From Rhodoferax sp. OV413 (GTDB lineage Bacteria > Pseudomonadota > Gammaproteobacteria > Burkholderiales > Burkholderiaceae_C), in the NCBI RefSeq assembly GCF_900104385.1, contig NZ_FNJA01000012.1, positions 1 through 64,000 on the forward strand: a stretch of 64,000 nt of DNA, given 5' to 3'. Made by a program: the position numbers and the translations under genes. Every line of letters starts with the position of its first letter. The stretch's first letter is position 1. The notes beneath the pieces are model-generated. The model saw nothing but the letters and a program-made list of their open reading frames with translations, ran no database searches and had not been told where the DNA came from. Shown one piece after another: positions 52,042-61,611 of the stretch.

Positions 52042-52692
52042 ATGGATTTCAACACCATCAATGCCACCAGCAGCTCACTGACCTCTGCGGCCAGCAACAA
52101 AAACGCCACCACATCGGAAGCCTCACAAGACCGCTTCCTGAAACTGCTGGTCGCCCAGTTGAACAACCAGGATCCGATGAATCCTATGGACAACGCGCAG
52201 ATGACCAGCCAGCTGGCGCAGATCAATACCGTGTCCGGCATACAGACGCTGAACGACACCATGACCAGCATGGCCTCGCAAATTGCGGCCCTTCAGTCGC
52301 TGCAAGGCAGCACCACCATCGGCCACGAGGTACTGACCGAAGGCTCCACCGTCAGCGTCACCGATGGCGTGGGCAAAGGCGCGTTCGACCTCAGTGGCAA
52401 TGCCGATACCGTCAAGGTGGAAGTTCGCAATGCCGCCGGCACCGTGCTCGGCACTGTGAACATGGGCGCGCTCGAATCCGGCCGCCAATCGTTTACCTGG
52501 GACGCATCGCAGTACGCCAACGCGGGCGAGCTGAGCTTCAAGGTGGTGGCCACCAATGGCAGCACCGTCGTCACCAGCACAGCCCTGGAACGCAACAAGG
52601 TGGTGTCGGTCAGCAACGACAACAACGTCCTCAATCTGCAACTGCAGAACGGCGAATCGGTCGCATACAGCGCCGTCAAAGCCATTCTCTAA
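52042..52692 (+). CDS. flgD: flagellar hook scaffold protein FlgD
   Basis: FlgD caps the growing hook and is later discarded. The 216-residue protein has the conserved N-terminal FLKLLVAQLNNQDPMNPMDNAQMTSQLAQIN in parts. A C-terminal FlgD Tudor/Ig-like domain follows, with VKVEVRNAAGTVLGTV and SFTWD. It sits between flgC and flgE as usual. Confidence 0.96.
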   Translation: MDFNTINATSSSLTSAASNKNATTSEASQDRFLKLLVAQLNNQDPMNPMDNAQMTSQLAQINTVSGIQTLNDTMTSMASQIAALQSLQGSTTIGHEVLTEGSTVSVTDGVGKGAFDLSGNADTVKVEVRNAAGTVLGTVNMGALESGRQSFTWDASQYANAGELSFKVVATNGSTVVTSTALERNKVVSVSNDNNVLNLQLQNGESVAYSAVKAIL

Positions 52693-52728
52693 GCCCGCAC
52701 ACCCCCACCGCATTTTCAGGAGCACCCC

Positions 52729-53958
52729 ATGAGCTTTCAACAAGGTCTGTCCGGTCTGAACGCATCCAGCCAGAATCTGGACGTGATTGGCCACAACATC
52801 GCCAACGCGAACACCACAGGGATGAAGTCCTCGCGGGCCGAGTTTGCCGAGTTGTATGCCTCCTCGCTGGGCAGTTCCGGCGGCATCAGCAACGGCATCG
52901 GCGTCGAGGTTTCGACCGTGTCGCAGCAGTTCACCCAGGGCAATATCAGCATTACCAACAACTCGCTGGACGTAGCCATCAACGGCAACGGCTTCTTCCA
53001 GGTCCAGTTGCCCAATGGCAGCACGGCCTACAGCCGCGACGGCGCATTCAAGCTCAACGACGACGGCGAAATCATCACCAACACTGGCGGCCACCTGATG
53101 GGCCTGGCTGCAGCAGCCGACGGCAGCATTCCTACAGGCGGCGCCATCGGCCCGCTGCTGCTGCCTGCGGGTGGCGAAATTCCGGCCGAAGTCAGCACCA
53201 AGATCGACCTGACCTTCAATCTGGACTCGGAAGCGGCCATCGCCACCGGCACTGCACCCGGCGCCCTGGTCCCGCCACTGGCCACCTACGGCACTTCCGC
53301 CCAGGCTTACAACGAACAGGGCGTAGCGATTCCCGTCAGTTTCTATTTCACCAAAACTGCCATCAACACATGGGATGTCTATGCCAGCGTAGACGGCGCC
53401 ACCCCGGCTTTGGTAACGCCGCCTCTCGTCTTTGACACCAACGGCGGTACCACACCTGCCTCGTTCACCCTGGGCACGCTCAATCTGCCCAGCGCCGCAA
53501 CCACACCCGGCACCTTCTCGATCGATATCGACATTACCAATGCCACCCAACATGGCTCCAAGTTTTCCGTCACCACGGCCAAAGGCGACGGCCAGGCCCC
53601 TGGTACGCTGACCGCGATCAATATCGATGAAAGCGGCATCATCCAGGGCACCTATTCGAACGGCAAGTCCCTGGCGGCCGGGCAGATCCAGCTCGCCAGC
53701 TTCACCAATGTGCAAGGCCTGGCGCCGATTGGCGGCAACTACTGGCTGGCCACCGTGTCCAGCGGTGAGCCTTCGGTCAAAGGTGCGCCCGGCACCGGCA
53801 ACCTGGGAAGCCTGCGCGCCGGGTCGCTGGAAGACTCCAACGTCGACCTCACCAAAGAGCTGGTCAACATGATGACCGCCCAGCGTGCCTACCAGGCCAA
53901 CGCCCAGACCATCAAGACCCAGGACCAGGTGATGTCCACCCTGGTCAATCTGCGCTAA
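52729..53958 (+). CDS. flgE: flagellar hook protein FlgE
   Basis: Main hook subunit, 409 residues. The N-terminus MSFQQGLSGLNASSQNLDVIGHNIANANTTG is seen in parts, with the FFQVQLPNGSTAYSRDGAF segment. A large middle domain follows, and the C-terminus has SLEDSNVDLTKELVNMMTAQRAYQANAQTI in parts. Length is typical for betaproteobacteria. CAGGAGCACC precedes the start. Confidence 0.97.
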   Translation: MSFQQGLSGLNASSQNLDVIGHNIANANTTGMKSSRAEFAELYASSLGSSGGISNGIGVEVSTVSQQFTQGNISITNNSLDVAINGNGFFQVQLPNGSTAYSRDGAFKLNDDGEIITNTGGHLMGLAAAADGSIPTGGAIGPLLLPAGGEIPAEVSTKIDLTFNLDSEAAIATGTAPGALVPPLATYGTSAQAYNEQGVAIPVSFYFTKTAINTWDVYASVDGATPALVTPPLVFDTNGGTTPASFTLGTLNLPSAATTPGTFSIDIDITNATQHGSKFSVTTAKGDGQAPGTLTAINIDESGIIQGTYSNGKSLAAGQIQLASFTNVQGLAPIGGNYWLATVSSGEPSVKGAPGTGNLGSLRAGSLEDSNVDLTKELVNMMTAQRAYQANAQTIKTQDQVMSTLVNLR

Positions 53959-53996
53959 GCCCGCTAAACGCGCTGCCCGCCTGAGAAAGCCCCGCC

Positions 53997-54737
53997 ATGG
54001 ACCACATCATTTACACCTCGATGACGGGGGCCAACACGGCTGCCAACCGGCAGGCCGTGCTGGCCAACAACCTGGCCAACGTCTCTACCGGCGGGTTCCG
54101 TGCCGAGCTATCCACCTACCGCTCCGTGCCACTAAACGGCCCTGGCGCCAGCACCCGGGTTTTCGCACTGGAAGCCACCGCAGGCCATTCTGAAACTCCG
54201 GGGCCAATACAACGCACCGGCCGCAACATGGATGCCATGGCACAGGGCAATGCCTGGTTCACCGTGCAAGGCCTGGACGGCACCGAAGCCTATACCCGGG
54301 CCGGCTCCTTTGAGGTTTCGCCCAACAACACCCTGGTCACGCCGATGGGCCTGCCCGTGCTGTCCGACGGCGGCGCCCCCATCGATGTGCCGGCCAACTC
54401 CGAAATCACCTTTGGCACCGATGGCACCATCAGCGCCAAGGTCGCCGGCCAGGCGCCGACCAACCTGGGCCGCCTGAAGATGATCACACCCGACGTGGAC
54501 AACCCCATCAAACGCGGCGACGACGGCCTGTTCCGCGGTGCCACCGGCGACCCGCTGCCGGCCGATGCCAACGCCAAGCTGCTCTCCGGCGCGGTCGAAG
54601 GATCCAACGTCAACGCCGTGGAAACCATGGTCGGCATGATCCAGGTCGCCCGCCAGTTTGAAACCCAGATGCGCCTGCTGCAAACCGCAGAAACCAACGA
54701 CAAATCGGCCAGCCAGTTGCTGAACGTACAGGGCTAA
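53997..54737 (+). CDS. flgF: flagellar basal body rod protein FlgF
   Basis: Proximal rod subunit, 246 residues. It begins [31 protein letters not shown] in parts, has [24 protein letters not shown] in the middle and [20 protein letters not shown] at the C-terminus. It follows flgE by 38 nt. Confidence 0.97.
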   Translation: MDHIIYTSMTGANTAANRQAVLANNLANVSTGGFRAELSTYRSVPLNGPGASTRVFALEATAGHSETPGPIQRTGRNMDAMAQGNAWFTVQGLDGTEAYTRAGSFEVSPNNTLVTPMGLPVLSDGGAPIDVPANSEITFGTDGTISAKVAGQAPTNLGRLKMITPDVDNPIKRGDDGLFRGATGDPLPADANAKLLSGAVEGSNVNAVETMVGMIQVARQFETQMRLLQTAETNDKSASQLLNVQG

Positions 54738-54760
54738 TCGCCCCCAAAAAAGGAATCGCC

Positions 54761-55543
54761 ATGATCAACTCCCTGTGGATCTCCAAGACGGGTATGGAAG
54801 CCCAGCAAACCCAGCTGGACGTGATCTCGCACAATCTGGCGAACGTCTCCACCACCGGCTACAAGCGCGCCAATGCGGTGTTTGAAGACCTGATCTACCA
54901 AAACCTGCGCCAGGTCGGCGCCAACAGCACCGAACAAAACCAGCTGCCCACCGGCCTGCACCTGGGCCTGGGGGTGCGCACCGTGGCCACCACCCGTTCC
55001 TTCGCCCAGGGCAGCCTGCAATCGTCTGGCAATGCACTCGACGTGGCGATCAACGGCAACGGCTTCTTCCAGATCAACCAGACCGATGGCACGATTGGCT
55101 ACACCCGCGATGGCTCGTTCCAGGTCGACTCCCAAGGCCGCCTGGTGACCGCCGCCGGCCTCACCGTCGCCAGCGGCGTAACCATCCCCGTTACCGCCCA
55201 AAGCGTCACCATCAGCACCGACGGCTCGGTCACAGTCATGCTGCCGGGCAACAGCACCCCCCAGCCCGCCGGCAATATCGCGCTGGCTAACTTCATCAAC
55301 CCGGCCGGCCTGGAGCCCAAAGGCGGCAACCTCTACACCGAAACCCCGGCCTCTGGCCAGCCCACCACCGGCACGCCCGGCGTCAGCGGCATGGGCGTGG
55401 TCAAACAGGGCTTTGTGGAAACCTCCAACGTCAATGTGGTGCAGGAGCTGGTCACCATGATCCAGACCCAGCGCGCCTATGAAATGAACTCCAAGGCCGT
55501 GCAGACCTCCGACCAAATGCTGCAAAAACTGGCCCAGCTCTAG
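54761..55543 (+). CDS. flgG: flagellar distal rod protein FlgG
   Basis: Distal rod subunit, 260 residues, the usual FlgG length. The N-terminus has [29 protein letters not shown] in parts and the [19 protein letters not shown] segment. The C-terminal motif is [23 protein letters not shown] in parts. Confidence 0.98.
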   Translation: MINSLWISKTGMEAQQTQLDVISHNLANVSTTGYKRANAVFEDLIYQNLRQVGANSTEQNQLPTGLHLGLGVRTVATTRSFAQGSLQSSGNALDVAINGNGFFQINQTDGTIGYTRDGSFQVDSQGRLVTAAGLTVASGVTIPVTAQSVTISTDGSVTVMLPGNSTPQPAGNIALANFINPAGLEPKGGNLYTETPASGQPTTGTPGVSGMGVVKQGFVETSNVNVVQELVTMIQTQRAYEMNSKAVQTSDQMLQKLAQL

Positions 55544-55553
55544 GAAGAAAGCC

Positions 55554-56261
55554 ATGTACACCGCATCCCTTACTGCTGCTCTGCGCTGGTGTGCCGCCGT
55601 GGCGGCCATCGGCCTGCTCTGCACTGGCTGCGAAACCCTGCAGCCCGCACCCAAAGTGGATTTCGTCGAATCCACCCTGCCCCGGGCCTTACCCCCGACC
55701 GCAGCGGCGACAACGGCGCGCCCCACCGGCAGCCTGTTCACCTCGTCGGCCTACCGGCCGGTTTTCGAGGACCGGCGCCCGCGCATGGTGGGCGACAGCC
55801 TGACGATCCAGATCGTGGAAAACGTCAGTGCCAGCCAGAAGTCCTCCAGCACCGTCAACCGCTCGGCGGAAAACGAAGCCGGCATCACCGCCTTGCCATT
55901 CCTAAAAACACCGCTGCTGAACAAGCTGTCGGTCGGCGCCAGCTCCAGCAGCGATTTCTCCGGCAAGGGTGGCACCGAAAGCGCCAACACCTTCTCCGGT
56001 GCGATTACCGTCACCGTGGTGGAAGTGCTGGCCAACGGCCACCTGGTGGTAGCCGGCGAAAAGCAGATCGGCGTGAACCAGAACGTCGACGTACTGCGCT
56101 TCTCGGGCACCGTCGACCCGCGCGCCGTGCAACCCGGCAGCATCGTCAGCTCCACCCAGGTGGCGAATGCGCGTATCGAGTCCAAAGGCCGCGGCGCCCA
56201 GGGCGAAGCCCAAACAATAGGCTGGTTGTCCCGGTTCTTTTTGACCGTTCTCCCGTTCTAG
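55554..56261 (+). CDS. flgH: flagellar L-ring lipoprotein FlgH
   Basis: L-ring protein of the outer membrane, 235 residues. An N-terminal lipoprotein-type signal ends in LLCTGC, with Cys preceded by a slightly atypical lipobox. LFTSSAYRPVFEDRRPRMVGDSLTIQIVENVSASQKSS in parts and VLANGHLVVAGEKQIGVNQ and FSGTVDPR follow. It is 10 nt after flgG; the gap to flgI is unusually long and holds a possible promoter. Confidence 0.95.
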   Translation: MYTASLTAALRWCAAVAAIGLLCTGCETLQPAPKVDFVESTLPRALPPTAAATTARPTGSLFTSSAYRPVFEDRRPRMVGDSLTIQIVENVSASQKSSSTVNRSAENEAGITALPFLKTPLLNKLSVGASSSSDFSGKGGTESANTFSGAITVTVVEVLANGHLVVAGEKQIGVNQNVDVLRFSGTVDPRAVQPGSIVSSTQVANARIESKGRGAQGEAQTIGWLSRFFLTVLPF

Positions 56262-56279
56262 CGCGCAGGAAAATAATGC

Positions 56280-56306
56280 TAAAGGTTGGACCAATTCGGT
56301 CGAACC
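56280..56306 (+). promoter_or_regulatory. sigma-28-like promoter within the flg operon, ahead of flgI
   Basis: TAAAGGTT (56280-56287, 7 of 8 matches to the -35), an 11-nt spacer and GTCGAACC (56299-56306) repeat the geometry of the flgM promoter, whose -10 is GTCGAAAC. The -10 matches the general consensus at only 4 of 8 positions. The start near 56313 would give a very short leader before the flgI ATG at 56330. Confidence 0.5.
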
Positions 56307-56329
56307 ATACGTAGAACGGGTTGTTCGCC

Positions 56330-57472
56330 ATGCATTTTTTCCGCCACCTGCCGACACGCCGTGCCGTGACCTGGGTCTCGGCGCTGTGCATGGTGCTGGG
56401 CGTACTGGCAGCCAGCCCCGTCCAGGCCTTGCGCATCAAGGAAGTCGCCGCTGTCCAAGGCGTGCGCAGCAACCAGTTGACCGGCTACGGCCTGGTGGTC
56501 GGCCTGGACGGCACGGGTGACCAGACCACCCAGATGCCCTACACCTCGCAAAGCCTGTCCAGCTACCTGCAGCAAATGGGCATCACCTTGCCGGCCAGCC
56601 TGGCGTCGTCGCTACAACTGAAGAACGTGGCCGCGGTGATCGTCACCGCCCAGTTGCCCGCATTCGCCCAACCCGGCCAAACCATCGACGTGAACGTGGC
56701 CTCCATGGGCAATTCCAAGTCGCTCAAGGGCGGCATGCTCATCACCACCCCGCTGCGCGGTGCCGACGGCGAAATCTACGCCATGGCCCAGGGCAATATG
56801 GTGGTGGCTGGTGCCGGCGCTGCCGCCGGCGGCAGCAAGGTGCAGATCAACCACCTGAGTGCCGGCCGCATCCCCTCCGGTGCCCAGGTCGAGCGCAGCG
56901 TGCCCACGCCGCTGCAAGAGGGCGACTACATCACCCTGGACCTGAACTCATCCGACTTCCAAACCGCGCGCCGGGTGGCCGCGGCTGTCAACAACAAACT
57001 GGGCAGCGGCCTGGCGAACGCAATGGACGGCCGTACCGTCCGGGTGCGTGCGCCCAACGACCCGAACGCCCGCGTCAACTTCCTGGCCGACCTGGAAGAG
57101 CTGCCCCTCGAAGCCTCTTCGCCGGCCGCCAAGGTAGTCATCAATTCCCGCACCGGCTCCATCGTGTTGAACCAGGCGGTCACCCTGGGCCCTTGCGCGA
57201 TTGCGCATGGCAATCTGTCCATCAGCATCAGCACCACGCCGTCGGTCAGCCAACCCAACCCCTTGTCGCAAGGGCAGACCGTGGTCACGGAAAAGAGCAA
57301 TATCCAGATCAAGCAAGAACCCGGCATTCTGATCCAGGTTCCGCCCGCGCCCCAGCTGTCTGACGTGGTGCGCGCCTTGAACGCCCTGGGCGCGACCCCC
57401 CAGGATTTGCTGGCCATCCTGCAAGCCATCAAGGCCGCAGGTGCCCTCAACGCCGAGCTGGAGGTGATCTGA
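56330..57472 (+). CDS. flgI: flagellar P-ring protein FlgI
   Basis: P-ring subunit in the periplasm, 380 residues with a cleavable signal peptide (AVTWVSALCMVLGVLAASPVQA). Motifs are GVRSNQLTGYGLVVGLDGTGD in parts, VNVASMGNSKSLKGGMLI, the HLSAGRIPSGAQVER segment and GATPQDLLAILQAIKAAGAL at the C-terminus. I chose the ATG at 56330 rather than the in-frame TTG at 56321. Confidence 0.97.
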   Translation: MHFFRHLPTRRAVTWVSALCMVLGVLAASPVQALRIKEVAAVQGVRSNQLTGYGLVVGLDGTGDQTTQMPYTSQSLSSYLQQMGITLPASLASSLQLKNVAAVIVTAQLPAFAQPGQTIDVNVASMGNSKSLKGGMLITTPLRGADGEIYAMAQGNMVVAGAGAAAGGSKVQINHLSAGRIPSGAQVERSVPTPLQEGDYITLDLNSSDFQTARRVAAAVNNKLGSGLANAMDGRTVRVRAPNDPNARVNFLADLEELPLEASSPAAKVVINSRTGSIVLNQAVTLGPCAIAHGNLSISISTTPSVSQPNPLSQGQTVVTEKSNIQIKQEPGILIQVPPAPQLSDVVRALNALGATPQDLLAILQAIKAAGALNAELEVI

Positions 57473-57473
57473 C

Positions 57474-58361
57474 ATGTCCCTATCGCTGAATCCACTGAAC
57501 CAGACCTCGCAGGTCTCCTCCAATGCGCTTGCGGCCGACGTCAAATCGCTGAATGCGCTGAAGCAGCAGGCCGGCCAGGACAGCCCCGCCGCCATCAAGG
57601 AAACCGCCAAGCAGCTGGAGTCGCTGTTCATGCGCGAGCTGATCAAGAGCATGCGCGAGGCCACCACCAAATCCGGCATGCTCGACAGCCCTCAGGGCGA
57701 CCTGGGCACTGACCTGCTCGACCAACAGTTATCGGTCACCATGTCGGGCCGGCCCGGTGGTTTGTCGGAAGCGATTGAACGCCAGCTGACGCGCCAGACC
57801 GTGCCTGCCGATGGCAGTACCTTGCAGCTGGGCACGCCGGCCGGCCGCCTGTCCCCTGCACCGGTAACCGGGCCCGTGAGCCGCACCACCAGCCAGAGCG
57901 ATTTTGTGCAGCGCCACAACGGTACGGCCATGCAGGTTGAAAAAGACACCGGCCTGCCCGCCAGCTACCTGCTGGGCCAGGCAGGCCACGAAACCGGCTG
58001 GGGCCGCAAAGAGATTCTGAACAAGGACGGCAGCACCTCGTTCAACCTGTTCGGCATCAAGGCCGGCTCCAACTGGACTGGAAAGACCACCACCATCACC
58101 ACCACCGAGGTGATCAACGGCGAATCGCGCAAAGTCAGCGCCAAGTTCCGGGCTTACGACTCCTACGAAGACTCGTTCAAGGACTACGCCAAGCTGATCA
58201 ATGAAAGCCCGCGCTACGCCCAGGCTCGCCAGCAAACCGGCTCGTCCCAGGCCTATGCCACCGAGCTCAAGCGCGCCGGCTACGCCACCGACCCCGACTA
58301 CGCCGCCAAGCTGACCCGTGCCATTAGCACCACCCAGCAGCTGCGCCGAGCCTACGCGTAA
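57474..58361 (+). CDS. flgJ: rod-assembly protein and peptidoglycan hydrolase FlgJ
   Basis: FlgJ caps the rod and opens peptidoglycan for it. The 295-residue protein has the N-terminal rod-scaffold domain (KQLESLFMRELIKSMREAT, DQQLSVTMSGRPGGLSEAI). The C-terminal glucosaminidase domain (~145-295) has LGQAGHETGWGRKEI carrying the catalytic Glu, FNLFGIKAG, and FRAYDSYEDSFKDYAKLI. The dual-domain form is typical of beta- and gammaproteobacteria. Confidence 0.97.
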   Translation: MSLSLNPLNQTSQVSSNALAADVKSLNALKQQAGQDSPAAIKETAKQLESLFMRELIKSMREATTKSGMLDSPQGDLGTDLLDQQLSVTMSGRPGGLSEAIERQLTRQTVPADGSTLQLGTPAGRLSPAPVTGPVSRTTSQSDFVQRHNGTAMQVEKDTGLPASYLLGQAGHETGWGRKEILNKDGSTSFNLFGIKAGSNWTGKTTTITTTEVINGESRKVSAKFRAYDSYEDSFKDYAKLINESPRYAQARQQTGSSQAYATELKRAGYATDPDYAAKLTRAISTTQQLRRAYA

Positions 58362-58370
58362 CAGACCGCC

Positions 58371-60269
58371 ATGAGCAATCTACTCAACGTCGGCACGCGG
58401 GCTCTGGTCGCCAATGAAGTCGCGCTGCAAACCATTGGCAACAATATTGCCAACGCCAGCACCGTCGGCTACTCACGCCAGACCACGGTGCTGCAGACAG
58501 TCGAAGGCCAGTACAGCGGCGGCGGCTACATCGGCAAGGGCGTGGACATTGCCACCATCCAGCGCAACCACAACGAATACCTGACCCGGCAGGCCGCGCT
58601 GTCCAAGTCGGTCTCGGCCTCCGACATCGCCCGCGCCAACAAGCTGCTGCAGCTGGAAGACATATTTACCGGTGGCAAGAACGGCCTGGGCGCCGCCGTC
58701 ACCGACATGATGAACGCGTTCTCGGACGTGGCCAGCGCCCCCACCGACCTGACCGCACGTACCGTGGTGCTGACCCGCGCCGATGAAGCCGCGGCCCGCT
58801 TCAACAACGCTGCCACGCAGCTGACCAATTTGCAGACCGGCCTGCGCACCGAGCTGGACAACGCCGTCTCCGCAGTCAACACCCTGACCACCAGCATCGC
58901 CGCTGTGAACCTGCAACTGCAGCAGGCCAAGGGCAACGGCCAGTCGCCCAACGACCTGCTGGACAAGCGCGACAACCTGATCAGCCAGCTCAACCAGTAC
59001 ATCCAGACCACCTCCATCGATGCGGGGGACGGCACCGTCACCTTGTTCGCAGCCAGCAGCCAGCCACTGGTTCTGGGCGTCAAAGCCAATCCGCTTTCGG
59101 TGCAGACCGACCCGCAGGACAACACCAAGACCCAGATCGCCATCAATTTCGGCAACCAGACTTCCGTGCTGTCCGAGGACATGATGGGCGGCGGCGAGAT
59201 CGCCGGCATGCTGAAGTTCCAGAACAAGGATCTGGCCGAGGGCGTGAACCTGCTGGGCCGCATGGCGGTCAGCATCACCACCGTGCTGAATGCGCAGCAC
59301 CAACTGGGCCTGGACCTGGACGGCAACGCCGGTGGTAACCTGTTCAGCCCGGTCAACATGCCCAATGGCGTGGGGGCCACCTTCAACACCGGCACGGGCA
59401 CCATAGGCATCAGCGTCGACCCGGCCAATGTGGCCAAGCTGGCAGCATCGGACTACACCGTAACCTATACCTCGGCCGTTGCCTTTACCGTCACACGCAA
59501 TTCGGACAACACCGTGGTCACGCCCGACCCGGTGACCGGCAGCTACGACGGTCTGTTGATTACACCCGGCGGCACACCCAATTCTGGCGACAGCTTCTTG
59601 CTCCAGCCCTTCCGCAACGCAGCGGCCGACATCGGCATCGCATTTGCCTCGCCACGCCAGCTGGCCGTAGCCAGCCCGGTGCAGGGCGCCATGGGCACGA
59701 CCAATACCGGCAGTCTGTCGGTGGCCAACCTGACCGCCAAATCGGTGCCAATACCGGCGGCCGTAACCCTGACCTTCACCGGGGCCAATACCTATACCCG
59801 CTCGGATATTGCGGGTACCTTCACCTACAACCCCGGCACCGCCATCCCCTACGACGCCAGCAATCTGGCGTCGGGCTGGTCGCTCACCATGTCGGGGGCT
59901 GCGCAGGTCGGTGACACCATCACCCTCGGCCCGTCCAACACCAGCTACGCCAAGCTCAATGCCGGCAATGCCGATGCCCTGATGGACCTGCGCGATCTGG
60001 CCTTGTTCGACGGTGCAAGCCTGGCCGACGGCTACGCCTCGTTAATGTCGCAGGTGGGTGTGAGGGTGCAAAGCGTGCAATACACCGCAGAAGTCTCCAA
60101 GTCGATTGCCGACAACCTGGAAACCTCGCGCACCGGCGTGTCCGGTGTGAACCTGGACGAAGAAGCCGCCAAGCTGCTGCAATACCAGCAGGCTTACCAG
60201 GCTTCGTCCAAAATGATCCAGATCGCCCAAACCATTTTTGACAGTCTGATGGCCAGCGTCGGCCGCTGA
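58371..60269 (+). CDS. flgK: flagellar hook-filament junction protein FlgK (HAP1)
   Basis: First hook-filament junction protein, 632 residues, at the long end of the family (547 in Salmonella). It has the N-terminal motif ALQTIGNNIANASTVGYSRQT in parts and the FlgK segment DLLDKRDNLISQLNQYI. A long Thr/Asn-rich inserted domain (about 340-530) follows. The C-terminus has GVNLDEEAAKLLQYQQAYQASSKMI in parts. Export is expected with FlgN. Confidence 0.96.
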   Translation: MSNLLNVGTRALVANEVALQTIGNNIANASTVGYSRQTTVLQTVEGQYSGGGYIGKGVDIATIQRNHNEYLTRQAALSKSVSASDIARANKLLQLEDIFTGGKNGLGAAVTDMMNAFSDVASAPTDLTARTVVLTRADEAAARFNNAATQLTNLQTGLRTELDNAVSAVNTLTTSIAAVNLQLQQAKGNGQSPNDLLDKRDNLISQLNQYIQTTSIDAGDGTVTLFAASSQPLVLGVKANPLSVQTDPQDNTKTQIAINFGNQTSVLSEDMMGGGEIAGMLKFQNKDLAEGVNLLGRMAVSITTVLNAQHQLGLDLDGNAGGNLFSPVNMPNGVGATFNTGTGTIGISVDPANVAKLAASDYTVTYTSAVAFTVTRNSDNTVVTPDPVTGSYDGLLITPGGTPNSGDSFLLQPFRNAAADIGIAFASPRQLAVASPVQGAMGTTNTGSLSVANLTAKSVPIPAAVTLTFTGANTYTRSDIAGTFTYNPGTAIPYDASNLASGWSLTMSGAAQVGDTITLGPSNTSYAKLNAGNADALMDLRDLALFDGASLADGYASLMSQVGVRVQSVQYTAEVSKSIADNLETSRTGVSGVNLDEEAAKLLQYQQAYQASSKMIQIAQTIFDSLMASVGR

Positions 60270-60301
60270 CCACCCGAACCGCCCCCCGTTAGGAGCGCTT
60301 G

Positions 60302-61591
60302 ATGAGCAATACCTTCACCCGCATGGGTACCGCCAACAGCTACGACAACGCGCTGCGCAACCTCACATCGCGGCAGAACGCGCTGTCGGGCCTGCAAGAA
60401 AACGTCACCTCCGGCAAGAAGATTCTGCGCGCCAGCGACGACCCCACAGGCGCCGGAGCGGCCGAACGCGCTACCACCCGCATCGAACGCATCAAGACCG
60501 AGCAGCGCGCACTGGAAGTACAAAAGAGCGCCATCACCCAGGCCGAATCCACCCTGGGCAGCGCCACCTCGCTGCTGCAGAGCTTCCGCGACCTGGTGGT
60601 GCAGGCTGGCAACGGCGCCAACAGCCCGACCGAGCGCGAAACCATCGCCAAGCAGCTGGTCGGCATCCGCGACGAGCTGCTCGACCTGGCAAACCGCAAG
60701 GACAGCAATGGCATGCCCTTGTTCAACGGCCTGGGCAGCACGGCCGCGCCGTTCGAAACCAGCGTTGACGGCACGCCGCCCGACCCCGACTACACCTACA
60801 ACGGCCTGCCCGGCCAATCCGCCGCCAGCACCGTGGCCATCCCGTTCACACTGGACGGTCGTGCCGCCTGGATGGACGTGCCGGAAAGCAATGGCGTGTT
60901 CAACGTTTCCCTGGGCACCACCAATACCGGCAAGGCGTTTGCCGACATCGGCGTGGTCACCGATGCCACCACCGCTGCCTTGCCCGCCAATGGCTACGAC
61001 TACACCATCAACTTCATCGCCCCGGTCGCTCCCGCCACCGGCGCCACTACCTACACGGTGACAAACAACACCACCAGCGTCACGTCAGCGGCGCAAACCT
61101 ACACGGCCGGCCAGAGCATCACCATGGGCGGCATCTCGGTGGTGGTCAAGGGCGCGCCCGCCAATGGCGACACCATGGAAATCAACGCCAATGTCGCCGC
61201 CAGCCGGCCCAGCATTTTTGGCGTGCTCGACCGCGCCATCGCCAGCATGTACGCCAAAGACGCGGCCGGCAACACCACCACCACCGGTGCCAACAGCACC
61301 GACGCCAACTTCAACCACGAGCAGGCGATTTCGCTGGCCCAGATCGACACCAGCCTGGAGAAAATCAGCTCCAGCCGCGGCAAAGCCGGCGACCTGCTGA
61401 CCCGTGCCGACCGCATCACCGACACCCAGTCGGCCAACACCATCCAGTCGGAATCCGACCGCTCGAACGCCGAAGACCTGGACATGATCGCCGCCATCGC
61501 CGACCAGAAGAACCAGCAAACCGCCTACCAGGCTGCGCTGCAGTCGTATGCCTCGATCCAGAAGCTGTCTTTGTTTAACTACATCGGGTAA
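60302..61591 (+). CDS. flgL: flagellar hook-filament junction protein FlgL (HAP3)
   Basis: Second junction protein, 429 residues compared with about 317 in Salmonella. Flagellin-like ends are NLTSRQNALSGLQENVTSGKKILRASDDPTGA in parts at the N-terminus and AEDLDMIAAIADQKNQQTAYQAALQSYASIQ in parts at the C-terminus. The extra length lies in a Thr/Ala-rich middle domain (about 150-320). I used the ATG at 60302, preceded by AGGAG; a TTG lies one codon upstream. Confidence 0.95.
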   Translation: MSNTFTRMGTANSYDNALRNLTSRQNALSGLQENVTSGKKILRASDDPTGAGAAERATTRIERIKTEQRALEVQKSAITQAESTLGSATSLLQSFRDLVVQAGNGANSPTERETIAKQLVGIRDELLDLANRKDSNGMPLFNGLGSTAAPFETSVDGTPPDPDYTYNGLPGQSAASTVAIPFTLDGRAAWMDVPESNGVFNVSLGTTNTGKAFADIGVVTDATTAALPANGYDYTINFIAPVAPATGATTYTVTNNTTSVTSAAQTYTAGQSITMGGISVVVKGAPANGDTMEINANVAASRPSIFGVLDRAIASMYAKDAAGNTTTTGANSTDANFNHEQAISLAQIDTSLEKISSSRGKAGDLLTRADRITDTQSANTIQSESDRSNAEDLDMIAAIADQKNQQTAYQAALQSYASIQKLSLFNYIG

Positions 61592-61611
61592 GTTGGACTA
61601 AGCTAGCTGCT

